Of a stretch of DNA of 64,000 nt, positions 42,390-51,440 are shown piece after piece (the stretch's first letter is position 1; each line of letters starts with the position of its first letter). Source of the stretch: Treponema sp. (lineage in GTDB: Bacteria; Spirochaetota; Spirochaetia; Treponematales; Treponemataceae); NCBI GenBank assembly GCA_016286535.1, contig JAEESZ010000009.1:35623-99622 (forward strand). Direction: 5' to 3'. Under the pieces are notes generated by a model. The model saw nothing but the letters and a program-made list of their open reading frames with translations, did no database searches and was not told the origin of the DNA. A program made the translations under genes and the position numbers.

Positions 42390-43667
42390 ATGAGTAAAAT
42401 TACTTTTATTGAGGGCGGAGTTTGTGCCCCACAGGGCTTTACAGCAAATGGAATGAGAGTTGGAATAAAGGCAAGCAGAAAAATAAATGATACTGCCCTT
42501 GTTTTTTCTGAATGTCCCTGCAATGCAGCCGGAGTTTTTACACAGAACAAGGTTCAGTCAGAAAGTGTAAAACTTGCTAAAAAGTTTATTGCAAACGGAA
42601 GGGCTCAGGCCGCAATTGAAATTAGTGGAAACGCAAATACCTGTACAGGAGCCCAGGGAGCAGAAAATGCCCTAAGAATGGCAAAAGCCGCTGCCAAAGC
42701 CCTTTCTATAGATACAGAAGATGTTATTGTTTATTCAACCGGAGTTATTGGAGCTCAGTTTGATGTAACAAAAGTAGAAAATAATATTCAGCAGCTTAAG
42801 GACGGTTTAAGTAAAAAGGGACACGAAGAAGCCCGCATAGCTATTATGACAACCGATACTCATTACAAGGAGTGTGCAGTTGAATTCGAAATTGGCGGAA
42901 AAACCTGCCGCATGGGAACTATGTGTAAAGGTTCAGGTATGATTCACATTAACATGGGAACCATGCTTTCTTTTATTACAACCGACTGTGCTATCTCTTC
43001 AAAAATGCTGGATAAGGCCCTTCATTCTTCAATTCTTGAAACCTACAACTGTGTTTCTGTAGATGGAGATACTTCTACAAACGATACCCTTACCATTATG
43101 GCAAACGGTCTTGCACAAAACCGCGAAATTACAGAAGATGGCGAAGACTATCAGATCTTCCTTGAAGCCCTTAATAAAATGAACCGCGTTATGGCCATGA
43201 AGATTGCTGCCGATGGAGAAGGTGCAACCCGCCTTGTTGAATGCAATGTACGCGGTGCAAAAACTGTAGAAGATGCAAGAGGACTTGCAAAAGAAATAAT
43301 CTGCTCAAGTCTGGTAAAGGCTGCTATGTTTGGTGCCGATGCTAACTTTGGAAGGTTTTTATGTGCAATGGGTTACAGCGGAATTGATTTTAATCCTGAC
43401 ACAACTTCCATCTGGTTTACAAGTAAAAAGGATGCAAACCGTTATTTTGAAAACTATGATGATTTTGAAGTTCACGGCGATAATGTGCTTCAGGTTTACA
43501 AAGACGGAGTTCCTTTACAGTTTGATGAAGCAAAGGCCAAGGAAATAATGAGCCAGCAGGCTGTAGAAATTCTTGTTCAGTGTTCTGAAGGAGATGCAGA
43601 AGGAACTGCCTGGGGCTGCGATTTAACCTATGACTATGTAAAAATTAACGGAGATTACCGAACCTAA
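42390..43667 (+). CDS. argJ: Bifunctional ornithine acetyltransferase / N-acetylglutamate synthase
   Basis: 425 residues. The self-cleavage site is CKGSGMIHINMGTMLSF, cutting before Thr191, which becomes the nucleophile of the beta chain; oxyanion threonines lie in STGVIG. The cyclic acetyl pathway is implied: ArgJ moves acetyl from acetylornithine to glutamate. GGAG precedes the start. Neighbours argC and argB agree; argD and argF are not in the window. Confidence 0.95.
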   Translation: MSKITFIEGGVCAPQGFTANGMRVGIKASRKINDTALVFSECPCNAAGVFTQNKVQSESVKLAKKFIANGRAQAAIEISGNANTCTGAQGAENALRMAKAAAKALSIDTEDVIVYSTGVIGAQFDVTKVENNIQQLKDGLSKKGHEEARIAIMTTDTHYKECAVEFEIGGKTCRMGTMCKGSGMIHINMGTMLSFITTDCAISSKMLDKALHSSILETYNCVSVDGDTSTNDTLTIMANGLAQNREITEDGEDYQIFLEALNKMNRVMAMKIAADGEGATRLVECNVRGAKTVEDARGLAKEIICSSLVKAAMFGADANFGRFLCAMGYSGIDFNPDTTSIWFTSKKDANRYFENYDDFEVHGDNVLQVYKDGVPLQFDEAKAKEIMSQQAVEILVQCSEGDAEGTAWGCDLTYDYVKINGDYRT

Positions 43668-43701
43668 TAATATAGATAATTAAAAATTAATGGGGAAAAT
43701 A

Positions 43702-44577
43702 ATGAACGAAGATAATTTGGAAAATCTTACAACCGAACAGTGGTCCAGAGTTCTTGCAGAATCTTTACCATATTTTAAGCAGTGGTGTGGAAAAGTTGTT
43801 GTAGTAAAATATGGCGGAAATGCAATGCTTAATGAAGAACTTAAGCAGGCTGTAATGGAAGATATAGTTCTTTTAAGCACAATTGGAATTAAAGTTGTTC
43901 TGGTTCATGGTGGCGGACCAGAAATCAATAAAATGCTGGAAAAAATTGGTAAAGAGCCAAAATTTATTGACGGTCTTCGTTATACAGATGCCGAAACAAT
44001 GGAAGTTGTTCAGATGGTTCTTACCGGAAAACTTAATAAAGACATTGTAGGCATTCTGCTTCAGAAGGGTGGAAGGGCTGTAGGTCTTTCTGGTGTTGAT
44101 GCAGGTTTATTACGCGCAACCAAAACAGAAAAGGATCTTGGCTTTGTAGGTGAAGTTCAGGAAGTTAATCCTGAAATTATTACCAGCCTGCTTGATAAGG
44201 GCTTTATTCCTGTAATTTCTACCGTTGCTTCCGGTATAGACGGCGACAGTTCCTGCTATAACATTAATGCAGATACAGCTGCTGCAAAAATTGCGGTAGC
44301 CCTCCATGCAGAAAAATTTGTACAGCTTACAAATGTTCCTGGCGTACTTAGAAAAATGGAAGATCCTTCAACCCTCATTAAGCGCATAGAAAAAACAGCC
44401 TTAGGTTCACTCAAGGCAACCGGAATAATTGCCGGCGGAATGATTCCAAAAATTGACTGTTGTCTTACTGCGCTGGAAGGTGGAGTTGCAAGAACTCACA
44501 TTATTGACGGCAGGGTTAAGCACAGTCTTTTAATAGAAATGTTCAGTGACCGCGGTATTGGTACTATGATTTACTAA
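43702..44577 (+). CDS. argB: Acetylglutamate kinase
   Basis: 291 residues of the amino-acid-kinase family: VVVKYGGNAMLN, VLVHGGGPEINKML, and GFIPVISTVASGIDG. It phosphorylates N-acetylglutamate, usually the arginine-regulated step. The start ATG 43702 follows GGGGAA by about 5 bases; an in-frame ATG at 43690 has no ribosome-binding site. The N-terminal extension before the first strand (about 25 residues) is of the kind found in arginine-sensitive hexameric enzymes, suggesting feedback control; inference. The 3' end overlaps the convergent methyltransferase gene by 4 bases. Confidence 0.95.
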   Translation: MNEDNLENLTTEQWSRVLAESLPYFKQWCGKVVVVKYGGNAMLNEELKQAVMEDIVLLSTIGIKVVLVHGGGPEINKMLEKIGKEPKFIDGLRYTDAETMEVVQMVLTGKLNKDIVGILLQKGGRAVGLSGVDAGLLRATKTEKDLGFVGEVQEVNPEIITSLLDKGFIPVISTVASGIDGDSSCYNINADTAAAKIAVALHAEKFVQLTNVPGVLRKMEDPSTLIKRIEKTALGSLKATGIIAGGMIPKIDCCLTALEGGVARTHIIDGRVKHSLLIEMFSDRGIGTMIY

Positions 44578-45701
44578 TTCCAGATTTCAGGTTTTATATT
44601 TAAGGTCGAAATAATTCCAGGTGCAGGCTTTTCTGCATCTGGATTTTTTTTAACCGCCCTTATAAGAATATTTTTAGGCGTATGTTCAATATCTATAAAT
44701 TCCAGCATCTGAACCTTGTAGCCTTTACTTTCAAGGTATTCACCTCTAAGGGCATCTGTAAGTAAAGAAGAAAACTTTTCCTTTATAATTCCCCATTTTA
44801 AAAGTGGGGCAAAAATATTGTCTTCATCATTTGTCTTAGAAAGCTGGGCATTTATCTGGTGCTGGCAGCAGGGAACCGAAAGAATTACCTGAGCATTTTT
44901 TTCTACTGCATATTTAAGGGCATAGTCTGTAGCAGTGTCGCAGGCATGCAGGGTAATGATGATATCAGGATTTTTTGAAGCTGAGTAATCGGCAATGTTT
45001 CCGGTAGAAAAGCTAAGGTTTTCAAGTTTAAGTTTTTTAGCAATGTCATTGCAGTAATCAATAACTTCCTTTTTTAAGTCCAGGCCTTCAATACAGCAGG
45101 GAATCTTTTTTATCTGGGTAAGATAATAGTGTACAGCAAAAGTAAGATAGGATTTTCCGCAGCCAAAATCTGCAATGTTTACGGGACGGTTTTTTACTTC
45201 CGGAAGAACATCATCTATAAACTCAAGAAAGCGGTTTATCTGGCGGAACTTATCATACTTTGCCTTTATAACCTTGCCTTCCGCAGTCATAATGCCCAGT
45301 AATACTAAAAATGGAACCGGCTGTCCTTCCTTAAGAAGATAATTCTTTGCCGGCTGGGGAAGAATCTTTAAGTCCGCTTTTTTTGTAAGATTTTCATCTT
45401 TTTTAAGAGCCTTTGAAAGTCTTGTAATTTTTCCCTTTTTATTTGCCATTATGGAAATTTCTTCTGCTTCAGTTTGTTCAATACAGTTTTTAAAAGTGAT
45501 TCCGGCATTTGCTTCTAAAAAATCATCAAGCTCTTTTTCGTTAAGATGCTTATGAAAAACCTGAGTTTTTGTGAACATTTGTGCAAAATAAGAAACTTCT
45601 CCGCCACCATTTTCAATCTTGATTTTAATTTTTTCGTAGGGACGGCCTAAAAGTTCTTCTACATTTTTTGCAGGTTTAGATAAAGTTGCACTTAAAATCA
45701 T
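44574..45701 (-). CDS. Class I SAM-dependent methyltransferase
   Basis: 375 residues. The SAM-binding motif is VNIADFGCGKSYLTFAVHYYL (about residue 185-200), with GLDLKKEVIDYC as the acidic loop and LHACDTATDYALKYA, CCQHQIN downstream, typical of the Methyltransf_32 type often annotated as a possible RNA methyltransferase. The N-terminal 130 residues are a separate basic domain. Start ATG 45701 has GAGGA 5 bases upstream; an in-frame TTG at 45713 is not supported. Divergent from parA across 76 bases that include a 16-bp palindrome. Target unknown. Confidence 0.8.
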   Translation of the reverse strand: MILSATLSKPAKNVEELLGRPYEKIKIKIENGGGEVSYFAQMFTKTQVFHKHLNEKELDDFLEANAGITFKNCIEQTEAEEISIMANKKGKITRLSKALKKDENLTKKADLKILPQPAKNYLLKEGQPVPFLVLLGIMTAEGKVIKAKYDKFRQINRFLEFIDDVLPEVKNRPVNIADFGCGKSYLTFAVHYYLTQIKKIPCCIEGLDLKKEVIDYCNDIAKKLKLENLSFSTGNIADYSASKNPDIIITLHACDTATDYALKYAVEKNAQVILSVPCCQHQINAQLSKTNDEDNIFAPLLKWGIIKEKFSSLLTDALRGEYLESKGYKVQMLEFIDIEHTPKNILIRAVKKNPDAEKPAPGIISTLNIKPEIWN

Positions 45702-45736
45702 ACAAATCCTCAATTTAGATTAAAGCAAATTTTTAG

Positions 45737-45771
45737 AAATAGTATACTATTTTTTTCAAAATTGATATATT
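45737..45771 (+). promoter_or_regulatory. parA control region: 16-bp palindrome and leaderless -10
   Basis: AAATAGTATACTATTT (45737-45752) is a perfect palindrome. TATATT (45766-45771) ends 6 bases before ATG 45778, so parA mRNA should be leaderless, with the palindrome covering its -35 position. The palindrome also presents TATACT on both strands, so it may serve the divergent methyltransferase. Confidence 0.55.
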
Positions 45772-45777
45772 TAATGT

Positions 45778-46533
45778 ATGGGAAAGTGTATTGTTTTTAT
45801 TAATCAAAAGGGTGGAGTTGGTAAAACTACCTCTGCAATAAATATTGGTGCTTATATTGCTTTAGCAGGAAAAAAAGTTCTTTTAGTAGATTTCGACTCT
45901 CAGGGAAATATGTCCAGTGGTGTTGGAGTTACAAAAGATAAGCCTACTGTTTATGAACTTATTGCAGGACTTGTAGAACCTGAAGAAGTTGTAAAACATA
46001 CCCCGGTAGAAAATCTTGATGCCATCAGCGCTTCTACAGATTTGTCTGGTGCTGCAATCGAGCTTGTAGACCAGGAAAACCGTGAATACTTCTTAAAAAA
46101 TGCACTTGCACCATTAAAACCACTTTATGATTATATTTTAATTGACTGTCCTCCTTCATTAGGTATTCTGACCTTAAACGGACTTGCTGCTGCAGATTCA
46201 GTTCTTGTTCCTATGCAGTGTGAATATTTTGCCCTTGAAGGAATTACACTTTTATTACAGACAATTCAGAAGGTTCAAAAAGAAATTAATCCTGACCTGA
46301 ACATTGGCGGTATTTTCTTTACAATGTACGATTCAAGAACCCGTCTTGCCCAGGATGTTGTTCTTCAGGTTAAATCTTATTTTAAGGATGTTGTATTTAA
46401 TACAATTATTCCGCGTAACGTAAGATTGTCAGAAGCTCCTTCTCATGGACTTCCAATCTGTAAATATGACCCTGATTGTGCAGGTGCCAAAAGTTACGAG
46501 AAACTTGCAGAAGAGGTAATCCGTCGTGGCTAA
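45778..46533 (+). CDS. parA: Chromosome partitioning ATPase ParA (Soj)
   Basis: 251 residues. Deviant Walker A KGGVGKTT (11-18), SQGN in the A' motif, and Walker B-like YILIDCPPSLG. It binds DNA non-specifically in the ATP state and positions ParB-parS complexes. No N-terminal helix-turn-helix, so the chromosomal (small) type. Overlaps parB by 8 bases. parAB are usually near the replication origin, but I saw no dnaA, dnaN, gyrB or parS in the window. Confidence 0.95.
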   Translation: MGKCIVFINQKGGVGKTTSAINIGAYIALAGKKVLLVDFDSQGNMSSGVGVTKDKPTVYELIAGLVEPEEVVKHTPVENLDAISASTDLSGAAIELVDQENREYFLKNALAPLKPLYDYILIDCPPSLGILTLNGLAAADSVLVPMQCEYFALEGITLLLQTIQKVQKEINPDLNIGGIFFTMYDSRTRLAQDVVLQVKSYFKDVVFNTIIPRNVRLSEAPSHGLPICKYDPDCAGAKSYEKLAEEVIRRG

Positions 46534-47482
46534 GAGTACAGGTTTAGGAAAAGGTTTAGGCGCATTATTAGGCGAAAACAATATTTCAACTGCAAGTACT
46601 ACTGCAACTCCAGCCTCTCCCATAACTTCTGCAGCTGCAAAAAAATCTAATACAAAACTTCCTTCTTGTGTTGAAGTTGATGATAACGGAGCTTTATGGA
46701 TTAATCCTAATCTTTTAAAGCCAAATCCAAAACAGCCTCGTCTTGAATTTAATCAGCGTCAGCTGGAAGAACTTGCAGATTCCATTAAAGAAAACGGAAT
46801 CCTTGAACCAATCATCATTGAACAGATTTCTGCTGATGAGTTTTACATTATTGCCGGTGAACGCCGTACCAGGGCTGCAAAACTTGCAGGTCTTGAAAAA
46901 GTTCCCGTTCAGATCAGAAAATTCGATGAACAGCAGAAGCTGGAAATGGCTCTTATAGAAAACATTCAGAGAGCTGACTTAAACCCTATAGAAGAAGCTA
47001 CAGCCTATTATAATCTTATCCAGATGGGGGATTTATCTCAGGATGAAGTTGCAAAAAAAGTTGGAAAGAACCGTTCTACAGTTTCAAATGCAATCCGTCT
47101 TTTAAAACTTCCTGAAGATATAAAAAGAGCCCTTGCCAACGGAGATATTACTTCCGGTCATGCCCGTGCCCTGCTTATGGTAAAAAATGATGCAGACATG
47201 AGGGTTATGTACGGTAAAATTGTTGGAAGTGGTCTTTCTGTCCGCGAAGCCGAATCCCTGGCCGAACAGTTAAACAACGGCGGCCGCGCCGCAAAGAAAA
47301 CAACAAAAAAAGCCGTTAAAAAAGATCCTGACGTTGCAATATTTGAACAGAATCTGCGCAATATTTTTGGTGTAAGGGAAGTTAATTTTAAGGGAACTAC
47401 AGACAAAGGTTCCATCGAAATTGGCTTTGCATCAAAAAAAGATTTCGAAAGAATCTGCCAGGTATTAAATATTAAAGACTAA
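46526..47482 (+). CDS. parB: Chromosome partitioning protein ParB
   Basis: 318 residues. The CTPase motif is present as GERRTRAAKLAGL, the ENIQRADLNPIEEA box follows, and a helix-turn-helix QDEVAKKVGKNRSTVSNAIRLL gives parS recognition. A basic linker (AAKKTTKKAVKKD) leads to the C-terminal dimer domain. The N-terminus LGKGLGALLGEN is the ParA-stimulating peptide. It ends 4 bases before the convergent cyclase gene. A canonical parS sequence was not noticed in the window by eye. Confidence 0.95.
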   Translation: MAKSTGLGKGLGALLGENNISTASTTATPASPITSAAAKKSNTKLPSCVEVDDNGALWINPNLLKPNPKQPRLEFNQRQLEELADSIKENGILEPIIIEQISADEFYIIAGERRTRAAKLAGLEKVPVQIRKFDEQQKLEMALIENIQRADLNPIEEATAYYNLIQMGDLSQDEVAKKVGKNRSTVSNAIRLLKLPEDIKRALANGDITSGHARALLMVKNDADMRVMYGKIVGSGLSVREAESLAEQLNNGGRAAKKTTKKAVKKDPDVAIFEQNLRNIFGVREVNFKGTTDKGSIEIGFASKKDFERICQVLNIKD

Positions 47483-47486
47483 GCCT

Positions 47487-48998
47487 TTACAAAGTATACA
47501 CTTTCATCTTTTCTTCTTTTCCGCGGATTTCCGTTTCGGAAAGGAAGTTTAATTTTAAACCGGACATATTTTCTGAAGCCTGCGAAACCAGTAAATCAAC
47601 CTTGAAGTTCTTGCAAAGATTTTCAATTCTGCTGGCAGTATTTACAGTATCGCCAATAACCGTATATTCCATGCGGTTTTGAGCTCCAATAGTACCCGCA
47701 AAAACGTTTCCCGTATGAATTCCAATTCCAAAACGAATGGCAGGAAGGCCGTCTTTTTCAAGGCTTTCGTTCAGGTCTGCAAGACTTTTTCTCATGTCTA
47801 AGGCGGCTTCAATTGCATCTCTTGCAGAGTTTTCGCTTTCTACAGGGGCTCCAAAAATTGCCATTATGGCATCTCCAATATACTTGTTTATAATTCCATG
47901 ATGTTTTGTAATGCAGTTTCCTAAAACAGTAAAGTATCTGTTCAAAAGGTTTACAACCTGGTCTGCAGCCATTTTTTCGCTCATGGAAGTAAAGCTTCTT
48001 ATATCACAAAAAAGAACGGTTACAGTTTTTGTCTGACCGCCAAGGCTTCCGTTTTGTAAAAGATTGTTTTTCATTAAAAAATCCCTTACTTCCGGATCAA
48101 CAACCTTTCCAAAGGTGTCGCGCATAAATTCCTTTTCGGCAAGGGAAAGGGCCATATCATTAAAAGCATCTGAAAGAAGGCCAAGTTCATCGCTTGTAAC
48201 AACGCCTACCGAAGTTTTGTAATCTCCCTCAGTAATTCTTTTGGCGGAGATGGTTAATTTGTTTAAAGGCGAAATAATAATCTGAGTAAGGCCCCTGTAA
48301 ATAATAAAAGAAAAAAAGAGTAAAATCAGACTTATAAAGATAATGCCCCTGTTCACCGGCAGCTGATTATTAACTTCTACAGAAATTAATGAGGTTAATA
48401 AAAGCACTACAGGAAAAACTGAAGAAACCATAAAAGAAAAAAACATAAGGTGCTTAAAAACAGGTCTTACAGAAAAGCCGTTTTTTGGAAGATGTCCCTG
48501 GGGAAAAACTTTTGGCAGTAAAACCATGCGGTTTAGAATTTCAATCAGAATGTAAGAAATGGTGTAGGCCGTCATGCCTGAAAAAAGTGCAAAGGCCCAG
48601 CTTGTAATTAATATGTATTTTATTGCTATGCCAAGCTGGATTTTTGCATAAATTACAAAGGGGATTTCTATAAGATAATAAGCATTCCAGCCAATTACCG
48701 AAGAAAGAGAAAATACAGAAGGAATTTCCGGAATACTTCTTAAAAGTTTTTCGCTGCTTCTTATAGCTTTTGCAGAATAAATTATGCATACAAGACTTGG
48801 AATTAAAAAGGCTGTAAGAAGGGCCAGGTTTGATATTTTATGACTGGAAATAAAATCTTCCCAGATTTGCATGTTTTCTGAATCTACAATCGGGGTGGAA
48901 GCAACGGAAGGAACTAAAATAGCAATTATATTTGAAATGATTACAATAAGACCGTAAAGACGGACCATTCTGGCAATATACTTTATGTTAATGTCCAT
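47487..48998 (-). CDS. Membrane class III adenylate/guanylate cyclase with HAMP domain
   Basis: 503 residues. About six hydrophobic helices occupy residues 10-250, then a HAMP-like linker (SPLNKLTISAKRITEGDYKTSVG), then a class III catalytic domain: VLFCDIRSFTSMSE (metal Asp), YIGDAIMAIFGAP (second metal Asp), GIGIHTGNVFAGTIG, and NTASRIENL with the transition-state Asn/Arg. It should make cAMP (or cGMP) in response to a membrane-sensed signal. The substrate-selecting positions cannot be read with certainty. Convergent with parB. Confidence 0.88.
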   Translation of the reverse strand: MDINIKYIARMVRLYGLIVIISNIIAILVPSVASTPIVDSENMQIWEDFISSHKISNLALLTAFLIPSLVCIIYSAKAIRSSEKLLRSIPEIPSVFSLSSVIGWNAYYLIEIPFVIYAKIQLGIAIKYILITSWAFALFSGMTAYTISYILIEILNRMVLLPKVFPQGHLPKNGFSVRPVFKHLMFFSFMVSSVFPVVLLLTSLISVEVNNQLPVNRGIIFISLILLFFSFIIYRGLTQIIISPLNKLTISAKRITEGDYKTSVGVVTSDELGLLSDAFNDMALSLAEKEFMRDTFGKVVDPEVRDFLMKNNLLQNGSLGGQTKTVTVLFCDIRSFTSMSEKMAADQVVNLLNRYFTVLGNCITKHHGIINKYIGDAIMAIFGAPVESENSARDAIEAALDMRKSLADLNESLEKDGLPAIRFGIGIHTGNVFAGTIGAQNRMEYTVIGDTVNTASRIENLCKNFKVDLLVSQASENMSGLKLNFLSETEIRGKEEKMKVYTL

Positions 48999-49039
48999 AA
49001 CATAAAGTATATGCCGAAAGTTAATATTTTTCTATAAAA

Positions 49040-50383
49040 TTAGATTTTTAAGAAAGCTTTGTAGCCTTCGTAAATCTGGCTTAAATCTTCTTTGTTTGTA
49101 ATTTCCCATGGAGCGTGCATGCTTAATACTGCAACACCTGCATCCAGTACATTCATACCGTATTTTGCAGCATGGTAGGCAATTGTTCCGCCACCACCCT
49201 GGTCAACCTTACCAAGTTCAGCCATCTGGTAAGCAACGTCAGCGTCGTCCATAGCCTTCCTGATTTTTGCAATAAACTCAGGGTTAGCATCGCTGGCTCC
49301 GGATTTACCGCGGCTTCCGGTGTACTTCTGGAAGGCAATTCCTCCGCCAAGGGCACTTGCATTTTCCTTATCAAAAAGATTTGCATTCATAGGGTCGTAA
49401 GCGGCATTTACATCGCTTGAGAGCATGTTTGAGTTTGCAAGGCATCTTCTTACAGTAAGTTCGCTGTAAGTATCTTCTGTACGGCTTACAATTTCGCTTA
49501 CCATATTTTCAAAAAGGTTAGAAGCCATACCTGTTGCACCGACGCTTCCAATTTCTTCCTTGTCTACACAAAGGCAGCAGGTTGTTTTATTCTGAGTTTC
49601 AGAATCTAAGAGGGCCTTCAGAGAAGTAAAGGCACATGAGCGGTCATCCTGGCCATAGGCAAGAACCATCGAGCGGTCTAAGCCTAAGTCTCTTGCCTTG
49701 CCGGCTGGAACTATTTCAAGCTCTGCCGAATTAAAATCTTCTTCTTCAATGCCATATTTTTCTTTAAGAAGGTTCAGGATAATCTTCTTTGATTTATCTT
49801 TTTCTTTTTTCTCATCTTTTGCGCTGGCTTTCTTTAAGGCAGGAATGCTTCCCATAATTAAGTCTAAGTCTTCGCCTTTAATAAAGTCGCTGGCCTTGTC
49901 TTTCATCTGTTCCTGGGCAAGATGAGGAAGAATATCAGAAATGCAGAAAACTGGATCTTCTGCGTCTTCGCCGATTACAACATTTACACAGCTGCCGTCT
50001 TTTTTGCATACAATACCGTGAATTGCAAGGGGAAGGGTAGTCCACTGATACTTTTTAATTCCGCCGTAATAATGGGTGTTCAGATAAGTGATGGAATCTT
50101 TTTCGTAAAGAGGATTCTGCTTTGCATCCAGGCGGGGTGAATCAATATGAGCACCAAGAATGTTCATACCGTCTTCAATTTTGTCTTTACCAATTTCAAA
50201 AAGGGCAATGGCCTTGTTCATTTTTGTGATGTAAACCTTGTCGCCCTTCTTTAATTTTTTATATTCACTGATATCTTTGTAACCGTATTTTTTTGCAAGC
50301 TGTGTAATGTAAGCTACACATTCTCTTTCTGTTTTTCCATTGTCTAAGAAATCTTTATATTCGCTTATTAATTTTTCGTTCAT
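49040..50383 (-). CDS. apeB: M18 family aminopeptidase (aspartyl aminopeptidase type)
   Basis: 447 residues. Zinc ligands and family motifs are visible: NILGAHIDSPRLDAKQNPLY, CLCVDKEEIGSVGATGM (catalytic and metal glutamates), SSDVNAAYDPM and a C-terminal VAVLSMHAPWEITNKEDL. It removes N-terminal, mainly acidic, residues from peptides in the cytoplasm. It starts 12 bases after the sigma-factor stop, on the same strand, so it is probably transcribed from the sigma-54-like promoter as well. Confidence 0.9.
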   Translation of the reverse strand: MNEKLISEYKDFLDNGKTERECVAYITQLAKKYGYKDISEYKKLKKGDKVYITKMNKAIALFEIGKDKIEDGMNILGAHIDSPRLDAKQNPLYEKDSITYLNTHYYGGIKKYQWTTLPLAIHGIVCKKDGSCVNVVIGEDAEDPVFCISDILPHLAQEQMKDKASDFIKGEDLDLIMGSIPALKKASAKDEKKEKDKSKKIILNLLKEKYGIEEEDFNSAELEIVPAGKARDLGLDRSMVLAYGQDDRSCAFTSLKALLDSETQNKTTCCLCVDKEEIGSVGATGMASNLFENMVSEIVSRTEDTYSELTVRRCLANSNMLSSDVNAAYDPMNANLFDKENASALGGGIAFQKYTGSRGKSGASDANPEFIAKIRKAMDDADVAYQMAELGKVDQGGGGTIAYHAAKYGMNVLDAGVAVLSMHAPWEITNKEDLSQIYEGYKAFLKI

Positions 50384-50395
50384 CTTGTCTTCCTT

Positions 50396-51238
50396 TTATG
50401 CTACGTATGCTTCAAGTCTTTTTGCTCTTGTAGGATGCTGTAATCTTACTAAAGCGTGTTTTTCAATCTGTCTGATTCTTTCTTTTGTGAGGTCACATTC
50501 TTCGCCAACTTCTTTTAAGCTCATAGGTTTTAAGCCGTTAAGACCATAGCGCATTCTGATAACTTTTTCTTCGTTTGGACGGAGGGTACTTAAAACGTTA
50601 TCAATATCACTGTTAAGAGATTCTTTAATAGCGTTGTCTTCCGGACGTCCATAAAGAGTGTCTTCCTGGAAATCGCCGAAGCTTGTGTGATTGTTATCGC
50701 CGTTGTTTACTTCAGCATCAAGGCTTACCATTTCTCGGCTGATGTTTACCATGTCTCTTACATGTTCAGATGTCATATTGAGCATTGCGGCAATTTCTTC
50801 GAATTCCTGACCTTCAGATTTTTTGTTGCCGATAACTTTTCTTGCATGTTCAATCTGAACTAATTCGTTTGCCCTGTTCAATGGAAGGCGGATTGCACGG
50901 CTCTTTTCGCAGATTGCCTTAAGAATGCTCTGGCGGATCCACCATACTGCGTAAGAAACAAAGTGATATCCTTTTGAAACATCAAACTTTTCTACAGCAG
51001 TAATAAGGCCTACATTACCTTCGCTGATTAAATCAATTAAATCTAATCCATGATTCTGATATTTTTTTGCTACGTTTACTACAAAGCGTAAGTTAGCTTT
51101 TACAAGTTTATCTTTTGCACTTTTGCTGCCATTCTGTGCTTCTTTTGCAAGCTGGCTTTCTTCTTCGCGGGTAAGAAGGGGGATGTTTTTTATATCTTTT
51201 AAGTAAAGTCCTAATACTTCGTCGTTATTATATTTCAT
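50396..51238 (-). CDS. RpoD/RpoS-like group 2 sigma factor
   Basis: 280 residues. Region 1.2 LGLYLKDIKNIPLLTREEE, region 2 LVKANLRFVVNVAKKY and DLISEGNVGLITAVEKFD, YAVWWIRQSILKAI, region 3 LVQIEHARKV, region 4.2 TKERIRQIEKHALVRLQHP. It lacks region 1.1, so it is not the full-length housekeeping sigma factor; size and layout fit the small sigma-43/RpoS-like factors of spirochaetes. Start ATG 51238 has GGGAG 6 bases upstream; an in-frame upstream start at 51298 would fall at the promoter itself. A sigma-54-type promoter lies 44 bases upstream. Followed by the M18 aminopeptidase gene. Confidence 0.88.
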   Translation of the reverse strand: MKYNNDEVLGLYLKDIKNIPLLTREEESQLAKEAQNGSKSAKDKLVKANLRFVVNVAKKYQNHGLDLIDLISEGNVGLITAVEKFDVSKGYHFVSYAVWWIRQSILKAICEKSRAIRLPLNRANELVQIEHARKVIGNKKSEGQEFEEIAAMLNMTSEHVRDMVNISREMVSLDAEVNNGDNNHTSFGDFQEDTLYGRPEDNAIKESLNSDIDNVLSTLRPNEEKVIRMRYGLNGLKPMSLKEVGEECDLTKERIRQIEKHALVRLQHPTRAKRLEAYVA

Positions 51239-51281
51239 ATTTTCTCCCTTAGTTAGCAAAGTAACTATACACTTAATATAT

Positions 51282-51297
51282 AGCAAGTTTTGTGCCA
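51282..51297 (-). promoter_or_regulatory. Sigma-54 (-24/-12) promoter of the sigma-factor gene
   Basis: Minus strand reads TTGGCACAAAACTTGCT: TGGCAC (51292-51297), five bases, TTGCT (51282-51286), with exactly 10 bases between the invariant GG and GC. The expected start is near 51271, giving a leader of about 33 bases that carries the GGGAG ribosome-binding site. No sigma-70 box pair with acceptable spacing overlaps it. Confidence 0.75.
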
Positions 51298-51345
51298 ACC
51301 TGCCTCTTTTAGAGAGAAAATTTACAAAAAAAGTGAAAATAATTT

Positions 51346-51440
51346 AAAAAGACGGGAATTTAACCTGATTTATGTTAAAAATAATAAAAAGTTATAAAAT
51401 CGGCAAGAAAAATCGTAAAAAAAATTCAAAAAGATGGGAA
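51346..51440. repeat. Two direct repeats AAAAAGA(C/T)GGGAA upstream of the sigma-54 promoter
   Basis: Copies at 51346-51358 and 51428-51440 lie about 75-87 and 157-169 bases upstream of the expected start, in a very AT-rich spacer. That is the usual distance for enhancer-binding-protein sites. The match is short, so chance is possible. The rest of the 51299-51478 gap shows only A/T runs. Confidence 0.4.

Noticed and set aside
45778..47482. Replication origin near parAB
   Set aside because: No dnaA, dnaN, gyrB, DnaA-box cluster or parS seen in the window.
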